Shown one piece after another: positions 1-4,326 of a stretch of 7,066 bases of DNA (positions are counted from its first letter, which is position 1; each line of letters opens with the position of its first letter). The position numbers and the translations under genes are program-made. This DNA comes from a bacterium (GTDB taxonomy: Bacteria; Hinthialibacterota; Hinthialibacteria; H5-UNCL2): NCBI GenBank assembly GCA_015075175.1, contig JABTUV010000027.1, forward strand, positions 1-7,066, read 5' to 3'. Below the pieces are notes generated by a model, which worked only from the letters and a program-made list of their open reading frames with translations, did not search any database and was not told where the DNA came from.

Positions 1-254
1 TTGACGATCCCCTTCTCGGTCAGAATCTCCCCGATCGCCCGCCCCCGCTTCTGCAACTGCTCCAGCTCCGCCTCCAGGTTGGTCGCGCCCGTCTGCAGCG
101 CGATGCGGTCCGCCAGCTCCTCCTCCTGGTGCGTGCGCTCGCCCTTCCCGAACGGCAGCGGGATTTCCCCCAAAAAATCCTTCAGCTCCCGGAACATGTT
201 CATGCCCACCGGGGTCTCCAACATCTCGGTAAAGGACTTCTTTTTCTTGGCCAA
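1..254 (-). CDS. N-terminal fragment of a secretion/pilus-linked protein, possibly a GspE/PilB-type ATPase (runs off the left edge)
   Basis: About 84 residues are visible; the 3' part lies outside the window. I chose the TTG at 254-252 because a purine-rich GGCGGG/AAGG stretch lies just upstream and the first internal ATG (224) has no ribosome-binding site. The product starts LAKKKKSFTEML, is hydrophilic with no signal peptide or membrane segment, and has a charged, helix-prone middle (around residues 45-70, rich in E, L, Q and R). The last visible residues, AIGEILTEKGIV, resemble the opening of the MshEN/T2SSE N-terminal domain of GspE and PilB assembly ATPases, where 'GEIL-x-x-GLI' is followed by an EEQL helix. 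The gene begins 16 bases after the GspK-like gene, so it is probably in the same operon, which fits a cytoplasmic motor or accessory protein. No Walker motif is visible, since the ATPase core would lie beyond the edge. The family call is therefore tentative; an unrelated protein with one such domain is possible. Confidence 0.45.
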   Translation of the reverse strand, partial: MAKKKKSFTEMLETPVGMNMFRELKDFLGEIPLPFGKGERTHQEEELADRIALQTGATNLEAELEQLQKRGRAIGEILTEKGIV

Positions 255-260
255 GGAATT

Positions 261-268
261 CCCGCCTT
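261..268 (-). promoter_or_regulatory. Ribosome-binding site supporting a TTG start
   Basis: On the minus strand the bases before the TTG at 254 read AAGGCGGG, followed by AATTCC. This places a purine-rich Shine-Dalgarno-like stretch 6-10 bases before the start. It lies in the 16-base gap after the GspK-like stop codon and is the main reason for preferring TTG over the downstream ATG. Confidence 0.45.
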
Positions 269-270
269 TC

Positions 271-786
271 CTACTCGGCGTACCCGTAGTGGAGAATGAC
301 GGGCGGTCGCGCGCCGCCATCCACCAGGGCGACCACGCGCGCCACGGGCAGGAACTCGACTCTTCCCGCCGGCGCGCGCACGCTCGTCCCCGCCGCCGCC
401 GTCATGCGCAAGAGCGACGCCGGCAACTGCGGCGAAATCTCCAGATACCGCTCGCGGCTCACCGCCTCGACTCGGCACTCGAAGGTCATGCCCGAGATTT
501 CGCCCAGCAGCGGCTCCGTGGGGATGGCGCCCTCGCGCTCTATCCGCGCCATCATGCGCGAGACCGCGCTGTAGGCCGCATCCTCCGCCCGCTTCCGGTC
601 CAAGCGCCCTCGCGCCCGCGCCAGCTCGTCCTGCGACACGCTCATCAGCACCACCGCCGTCACGCTCACAAACAGGAGAATCACCAGCGCCCCCACCAAC
701 GCCATCCCCGCTCTGCTCGTCCTCGCACAAACCAGGATGGGGTGGCCCAGGTCGTCTCCAGACCCGTGGGAGTTGAGGCGCCTCAT
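271..786 (-). CDS. Minor pseudopilin, GspK/PilX-like
   Basis: 171 residues. It has a basic leader of 27 residues ending in RAG, then MALVGALVILLF and a hydrophobic helix (about residues 28-50) that continues into a charged amphipathic helix (DELARARGRLDRKRAEDA). This is a class III prepilin signal, with predicted cleavage after Gly27 by a GspO/PilD peptidase. Position +5 of the mature protein is Gly rather than the usual Glu; a non-Glu +5 is characteristic of GspK, which caps the pseudopilus tip with GspI and GspJ. GspK of classical systems is about 300 residues and carries a large inserted helical domain. This protein is much shorter and seems to lack that domain, so PilX-like is an alternative name. 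The ATG at 786 overlaps the previous stop as ATGA and has GAGGTG six bases upstream. A GTG at 795 is in frame, but it lies inside that ribosome-binding site. Confidence 0.72.
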   Translation of the reverse strand: MRRLNSHGSGDDLGHPILVCARTSRAGMALVGALVILLFVSVTAVVLMSVSQDELARARGRLDRKRAEDAAYSAVSRMMARIEREGAIPTEPLLGEISGMTFECRVEAVSRERYLEISPQLPASLLRMTAAAGTSVRAPAGRVEFLPVARVVALVDGGARPPVILHYGYAE

Positions 787-1298
787 GGCCTGCACCTCAC
801 CACAACCAGCGTCGAAAGCTCAATCGCCCCCGCCTTCTGGCCGGGGTCCGTCGCCCGCGCCGTCACCCGGATCAGGTCGGGCAATTGCGTCGCGTCCTGC
901 CAGGTCGGCTCCCATTGATCCAGCGGCGCGCCGCGCCGATGGTAGGCGAACAGCACCTCTGCGCCGCTCGCCGAAGGACGTATCTCCCGCGGGACCAGAG
1001 CTCCCTGCTCGCCCAGCTCCGCCGCTCGAAACTGGATGCGGTCGGCCCAGCCGACAAAGTCCACCCGCGTCCGCCCCTCCTCGGGGAAAAGCCGCATCGC
1101 CGGCGCAATCCCCGACAATTCCCGCTCCACCGACCACAGCCGGTTGCAGCAATCCGCTATCATCCGCTGGCGCGTCCCCAAGTCGCGTTGCGCGGAAAAT
1201 AGACCGGTAAACGCCCCGAACGCCAGCGTCCCCACGATCGCCAGAAGGCCCGTCGATACCAGCAACTCCAGCAGGGTTACGCCGCTCCGCCGCCTCAT
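783..1298 (-). CDS. Minor pseudopilin, GspJ/PilW-like (prepilin-type N-terminal cleavage/methylation domain)
   Basis: 171 residues, starting at the ATG at 1298. The N-terminus is MRRRSG followed by VTLLELLVSTGLLAIVGTL, a short basic leader with predicted cleavage after Gly6, Glu at mature position +5 (residue 11) and a hydrophobic helix of about 25 residues. The rest is a soluble periplasmic domain with no conserved motif I can name. The position between GspI-like and GspK-like genes and the leader type make GspJ the best guess. It would form part of the pseudopilus tip in the inner membrane and periplasm. The start overlaps the upstream stop by ATGA, and GGGAG lies eight bases before it, so translation is probably coupled. 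The frame stays open far upstream to 1631, but that part overlaps the GspI-like gene and carries no prepilin signal, so it was not used. Confidence 0.74.
   Translation of the reverse strand: MRRRSGVTLLELLVSTGLLAIVGTLAFGAFTGLFSAQRDLGTRQRMIADCCNRLWSVERELSGIAPAMRLFPEEGRTRVDFVGWADRIQFRAAELGEQGALVPREIRPSASGAEVLFAYHRRGAPLDQWEPTWQDATQLPDLIRVTARATDPGQKAGAIELSTLVVVRCRP
793..798 (-). promoter_or_regulatory. Ribosome-binding site of the GspK-like gene
   Basis: GAGGTG on the minus strand, six bases before the ATG at 786 and inside the end of the GspJ-like gene. It decides the start: the in-frame GTG at 795 falls within it and is therefore unlikely to be used. Confidence 0.5.
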
Positions 1299-1693
1299 GG
1301 ATGGAACTCCCGCGCAAAGGTCAGCGTGCGCGGCTCCAGGTCGCGCGGCATCTGGTAGCGCACCGCTACCACCGCCCGCGTCGTCCCCTCCGGCGTCGAT
1401 TGGATCGCCCGTTCCCAGGCGAAACTCTTGACCGCCGCCGCGAACCGATCCGTGTTGGGCAATTGGCCGCTCGTCGGCAGGCCCGCCCGCGCCGCCGGCG
1501 CCGTCACTTCCACTTCCGCCAACAGCGTCTGCGCCATGAAGACCGCCTTGGTCGTCGCCAGCGCCTCCGCCTGATGCCGTCGCCCGGAAAACAACAGGTC
1601 GGTGCAAATCGCCAGCGCCACCACCACGCACAGGAGCGACACATACATCTCCACCAGCGTGAACCCCGCCCGCGGCAAGGCCGTCCTGCCCAT
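1295..1693 (-). CDS. Minor pseudopilin, GspI/PilV-like (prepilin-type N-terminal cleavage/methylation domain)
   Basis: 132 residues from the ATG at 1693. The N-terminus is MGRTALPRAG followed by FTLVEMYVSLLCVVVALAIC: classic G|FTLVE cleavage after Gly10, Glu at +5 (residue 15), and a long hydrophobic helix that anchors the precursor and forms the filament core. The remainder (about residues 37-132) is a small soluble domain. Size and position first in an I-J-K-like trio support GspI. The start is uncertain: in-frame ATGs at 1714 (17-residue leader, AAGGGC directly upstream) and 1780 (about 39-residue leader) are possible, and the frame is open to 1885. The 1693 start gives a normal-length leader, but its nearest purine-rich stretch (GGGGGGACGGG) is a poor, distant ribosome-binding site. 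The stop overlaps the next start as ATGA. Confidence 0.72.
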   Translation of the reverse strand: MGRTALPRAGFTLVEMYVSLLCVVVALAICTDLLFSGRRHQAEALATTKAVFMAQTLLAEVEVTAPAARAGLPTSGQLPNTDRFAAAVKSFAWERAIQSTPEGTTRAVVAVRYQMPRDLEPRTLTFAREFHP

Positions 1694-1909
1694 GCGCGCA
1701 CCCGTCCCCCCCATGCCCTTGCCCGGCCGGGGACCGTCTCTGGGCAAGGCCGAATTAAAAACCAGGCGACCGTAACCCATGCTCGTGTTTCGCTGAACCA
1801 GTAGATTGACCGGCCCGCAGAACGCGGAACCGCCGGAACAAGGCCGAGCCGGCCTTCGCAGCCCATCCAACACACGCCGTCCCAACCGGCGCGCCCACCG
1901 TCCCTGACC
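1694..1909 (-). other. Intergenic region between the TPR gene and the pseudopilin operon
   Basis: 216 bases with no gene I can support. It contains two adjacent hairpins (1810-1856) and a short AT-rich patch (GTTTTTAATTC on the minus strand, about 1750-1760) that could resemble a -10 element, but no matching -35 sits at a normal distance. Part of it would be coding if the pseudopilin starts at 1714 or 1780. I see no convincing promoter, so the pseudopilin genes may depend on readthrough from the TPR gene promoter. Confidence 0.4.
1810..1856. repeat. Two adjacent GC-rich hairpins in the gap before the pseudopilin operon
   Basis: On the minus strand the first hairpin is AAGGCCG-GCT-CGGCCTT (1856-1840), a perfect 7-bp stem with a 3-base loop. 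Three bases later a second one follows (1836-1810): CCGGC pairs with GCCGG, and inside it CCGC pairs with GCGG around a GTTCT loop, with a GGTT bulge on one side. No T-run follows either hairpin, so a standard intrinsic terminator is not supported. They could be an attenuator, an RNA-stabilising element or a dispersed repeat. Confidence 0.5.
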
Positions 1910-2596
1910 TTACTGGCCGCGCAAGGCGCTCATGCGCCGGTCGGCCAGAAGGCTCAAATCCACCAACCCCCGCTCCTGCGCCATCTGCGCCAGCGTCTCC
2001 CAATCCTCAATCGCCTCCGTCGTCCGCTGCATCGCCTCCAGGAGATGCGCCCGATAGAAGCGCGGGGTGATCCAATCGGGTTCGCTCACGACGACCAGGC
2101 TGTACTCGCGGCGGGCGGCGTCCAGCTCGCCCTTCTGCCACAGCGTCTGGGCGCGCGTCAGCCGTCCCAGCGACCAGTCCGGCTGCTGCGCCAGCCCCTC
2201 GTCCAGCGTCGCCAGCGCCAGATCGAAATGTCGAAGCTTGAGATACTTGCGCGCGAGCTTGAGCCGCGGCTCCAGGGCGTGGGGGCGGCGGGCCGTATCT
2301 TCCAGGAGTGGCCGCAATTGCGGAACTACCAGCTTGGCAGGATCGATCTGCGGCGGGGGGGGCGCCTCCGGCGTGGCCGCGGCCGCCGCGGCCGCCGCCG
2401 CAACTCGTGCCGCCTCCGCCCGCTCGTACTCCTTCATCCACGCGACCCGCTTCACGTACATCTGGTACTGATATTCTTCCGCCTCTTCCGGCGTGCGATA
2501 CCGGCTCTTGGTCCACGGCCACCACCCCGCCGCCGCTACGACGCAGAAACTCGCTCCGCACGCCAGAACCACTACCGTTTTGAGGAAACTGCTCAT
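1910..2596 (-). CDS. Membrane-anchored TPR-repeat protein, function unknown
   Basis: 228 residues. A single hydrophobic segment (about residues 7-26, TVVVLACGASFCVVAAAGWW roughly) acts as an anchor or uncleaved signal. A charged region follows (about 35-64, rich in E, Y, R and K), then nine consecutive alanines (66-74) and a proline stretch (79-82) that look like a flexible linker. The C-terminal part (about 105-225) has TPR-like helix pairs with the usual small/large residue spacing, for example around LARKYLKLRHFDLALATLDEGLAQQPD, suggesting a protein-docking scaffold on the periplasmic side. I used the ATG at 2596; a TTG at 2608 would add four residues. Neither has a clear Shine-Dalgarno. 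It has its own promoter and lies upstream of pseudopilin genes, so it might be an assembly factor of that machine (compare PilF/PilW-type TPR proteins), but this is only positional. The family cannot be named from the sequence. Confidence 0.78.
   Translation of the reverse strand: MSSFLKTVVVLACGASFCVVAAAGWWPWTKSRYRTPEEAEEYQYQMYVKRVAWMKEYERAEAARVAAAAAAAAATPEAPPPPQIDPAKLVVPQLRPLLEDTARRPHALEPRLKLARKYLKLRHFDLALATLDEGLAQQPDWSLGRLTRAQTLWQKGELDAARREYSLVVVSEPDWITPRFYRAHLLEAMQRTTEAIEDWETLAQMAQERGLVDLSLLADRRMSALRGQ
2375..2401 (-). repeat. Low-complexity GCN tract encoding nine alanines
   Basis: A run of GCC/GCG codons in the TPR gene encodes Ala66-Ala74. The DNA contains overlapping NotI-like GCGGCCGC palindromes. 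Such tracts can vary in length by slippage; here it most likely sets linker length between the membrane-proximal region and the TPR domain. Confidence 0.6.
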
Positions 2597-2635
2597 GTCG
2601 GTCGTCAATTTCAGGATTTCCGCTCAATCACCCGA

Positions 2636-2663
2636 AATTTAGCACAACTCCCTTGCAAGTCAA
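2636..2663 (-). promoter_or_regulatory. Sigma-70-like promoter of the TPR gene
   Basis: On the minus strand TTGACT (2663-2658) and TAAATT (2641-2636) are separated by 16 bases, and TG-C directly before the -10 gives an extended -10 element. Transcription would start near 2629, leaving a leader of about 33 bases before the ATG at 2596. The spacer holds an 8-base palindrome CTTGCAAG (2652-2659), and a small dyad CGGT-TT-ACCG (2664-2673) abuts the -35; either could be an operator, but they are short enough to be chance. This AT-richer patch stands out from its GC-rich surroundings. Confidence 0.62.
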
Positions 2664-2687
2664 CGGTTTACCGCCCATCCAACACCC

Positions 2688-2761
2688 GGGACCGTCGCCG
2701 ATTTCCGCCCACAACCTCCCGACCGCGCCTCCATCCCCCTGCGGAAATTGGCGACTGTCCC
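2688..2761. repeat. Imperfect 21-base inverted repeat behind the cytochrome operon (large stem-loop or REP-like element)
   Basis: Arms 2688-2708 and 2741-2761 are reverse complements at 19 of 21 positions, separated by 32 bases. The core is GTCGCCAATTTCCGC against GCGGAAATCGGCGAC on the minus strand. The element begins eight bases after the stop of the NapC/NirT-type cytochrome gene and ends 24 bases before the -35 of the TPR promoter. It could form a long hairpin at the mRNA 3' end, protecting the message or ending transcription, although no T-run follows. The motif GGGACAGTCGCC near the arm end reminds me of REP-type palindromes mobilised by RAYT transposases; that is recollection, not a search result. 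Confidence 0.65.
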
Positions 2762-2769
2762 CCATTCCC

Positions 2770-4326
2770 CTACCCCGCCGGCGGTTCCGCTTCCTTCCTG
2801 GCCCCTCTCCGTAGCATCAGTGTGGAGGGCGGCGGCGCCTCCGCCGCGTGGCAATCGCTGCACCGCATCCCCTCCCAGCCTTCCCCGCCCGGATGCTCGA
2901 ACGGCTGCTCCACGTAGGGGACCGGCCCGAACGCCGCCTCCCCCGACGGCTGCGCGATGATGTCGTGGCACAGGTTGCAGTCGTTGGAGATGCTCGCCCC
3001 ATGCTCGTCCACGTGTTGATTGTCATGGCAGCGGTCGCAACCGGGATAATGCATGTGGCCGATGTGGTTCGGATAGGTCCGCCAGTCCACCCCCTGCTCG
3101 GGGAAGAACGTGTTCTGATAGATGCGCGACAGTTCGGCGATGGTCGCCTCCAGCGAGGCGGAGGAGAGCGAGTCGGCGTAGACCTCGCGCAGGCCCGCCT
3201 CGATGGCGGCCAGCGCCGTCGGCTTGTCGGGATAATTCTCCGACAATAACTCGAGCGCCGTCCCGTATAGACGCGGAATCCGTCGGTCCAGCCGCCCCGA
3301 AACCAGCGCCTTCTGCAACGAGGTCTTGGGCGAATAATAGATGTGCGACGGCCGGTTGTGGCAGTCCATGCAGTCCATCGTCCGAATCTCTTCCGCCGGC
3401 GGCTCCCCCTCGGGTGCGCCTTCGCTCCGGTACACCCGCGACCGCCCGTCCGCATACGTCACCCGCACCCATGGGATGCTCGTGCGCTTGGCGTCGCTGG
3501 CCCAGTACTCGACTTTGTCCTCGCGGCTCACGTGCCAGTGGATGCCCCCCACCCGCCCCGTGTCGGTCGAGGCGCCGCCCACCTTCATCAGCAGGTGAAA
3601 GGCCCGCGCCGTGTTCTCCTCGTCGGCCGCGAAGTACCAGAACACCCGCTTGAAGTCCCCCGAGAACTTCTCCGGCCAGTGGCACTGCTCGCAAGTCTCG
3701 CGCGCCGGACGCAGGTTGGCGATGGGAACCGCCACCGGCAGCTCGAAAGTGTCCAGATTGTACTTCCACACCTGGCGCAGCCCCGAAGCCTTCGACTTCA
3801 CGTAGGCGTTCGCCCCCGGCCCGATGTGGCATTGCACGCAGGTCACCCGCGCGTGCGGCGAACCCTGGTAGGCCGTGAACTCCGGCGTCATGACTTTGTG
3901 GCAGGCCTCGCCGCAGAACGTCACCGACTCGGTGAAATGGTACGCCTGGTAGCCTCCCACCGCCGAAATCGCCACCACCAGCGTGGTCGCCACGATGATC
4001 GTCGTCAGGACCTTGCGATGCCGCGGCAGGTTGAGATCGAGATGGGGAAACCGCTGCTCCTCGGGCACCAACCCCGCCCGACGCCGCCGCCGCCATTCCA
4101 ATATGACTCCCACCGCCACCAGCGCCAGTCCGGAAAAAAGAAACGCCGGCACGATCATGTACGTGATGATGCCGTTGTATACGTTCTCGCTGAACCAGAT
4201 GATGTCCGTGACGATCAGCACCAGCCCGGTGAAAAACGAAACCGTCGCGATCATCCAGCCCAGGAAGCTGAGAGGATTCCGCAAGAGACTCGGCCCGTGC
4301 GGAGCCGGCAGGCGGGAGGCGCTCAT
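2770..4326 (-). CDS. NapC/NirT-type seven-heme inner-membrane cytochrome c, ImcH-like
   Basis: 518 residues. There are three hydrophobic segments (about 21-41, 54-76 and 107-127), then a periplasmic domain with seven heme c motifs: CGEACH (138-143, the unusual CX3CH form), CVQCH (163), CEQCH (212), CMDCH (319), CDRCH (430), CNLCH (450) and CSDCH (489). The stretch from CGEACHKVM through SPHARVTCVQCHIGPGA is the NapC/NirT/NrfH quinol-oxidising signature, and Met146 just after heme 1 may be relevant to its ligation. Three membrane segments plus seven hemes is the described architecture of Geobacter ImcH, an inner-membrane quinol dehydrogenase needed for electron transfer to higher-potential extracellular acceptors. 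By analogy it would take electrons from the quinol pool and pass them to periplasmic cytochromes; the final acceptor is not shown. The ATG overlaps the upstream stop as ATGA and has a strong GGGAGGA site five bases before it. It is the last gene of the cytochrome operon. Confidence 0.85.
   Translation of the reverse strand: MSASRLPAPHGPSLLRNPLSFLGWMIATVSFFTGLVLIVTDIIWFSENVYNGIITYMIVPAFLFSGLALVAVGVILEWRRRRRAGLVPEEQRFPHLDLNLPRHRKVLTTIIVATTLVVAISAVGGYQAYHFTESVTFCGEACHKVMTPEFTAYQGSPHARVTCVQCHIGPGANAYVKSKASGLRQVWKYNLDTFELPVAVPIANLRPARETCEQCHWPEKFSGDFKRVFWYFAADEENTARAFHLLMKVGGASTDTGRVGGIHWHVSREDKVEYWASDAKRTSIPWVRVTYADGRSRVYRSEGAPEGEPPAEEIRTMDCMDCHNRPSHIYYSPKTSLQKALVSGRLDRRIPRLYGTALELLSENYPDKPTALAAIEAGLREVYADSLSSASLEATIAELSRIYQNTFFPEQGVDWRTYPNHIGHMHYPGCDRCHDNQHVDEHGASISNDCNLCHDIIAQPSGEAAFGPVPYVEQPFEHPGGEGWEGMRCSDCHAAEAPPPSTLMLRRGARKEAEPPAG

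Noticed and set aside
1-918. 305-residue open frame on the plus strand from the left edge
   Set aside because: It is antisense to two pseudopilin genes and the TTG-started gene. The product is Arg/His/Ala-rich without a recognisable fold; long antisense frames are expected at this GC content.
1299-1631. Upstream extension of the GspJ-like frame
   Set aside because: The added residues are Gly/Ala-rich shadow translation of the GspI-like gene, whereas ATG 1298 gives an immediate prepilin signal and an ATGA overlap.
1750-1800. Possible promoter with TTTAAT or TACGGT as -10 before the pseudopilin operon
   Set aside because: No acceptable -35 lies 16-18 bases upstream of the AT-rich patch. The TTCAGC-17-TACGGT combination matches the consensus too poorly to list.
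1694-1909. c-di-GMP or other riboswitch in the gap
   Set aside because: A few bases (CTGCGAAGGCC, GGGTTACGGTCGCC) vaguely recall the GEMM-type core, but the conserved order and helices cannot be matched.
2045-2917. 290-residue open frame on the plus strand
   Set aside because: It crosses the TPR gene, the intergenic promoter and the end of the cytochrome gene in antisense. No start signal or motif supports it.
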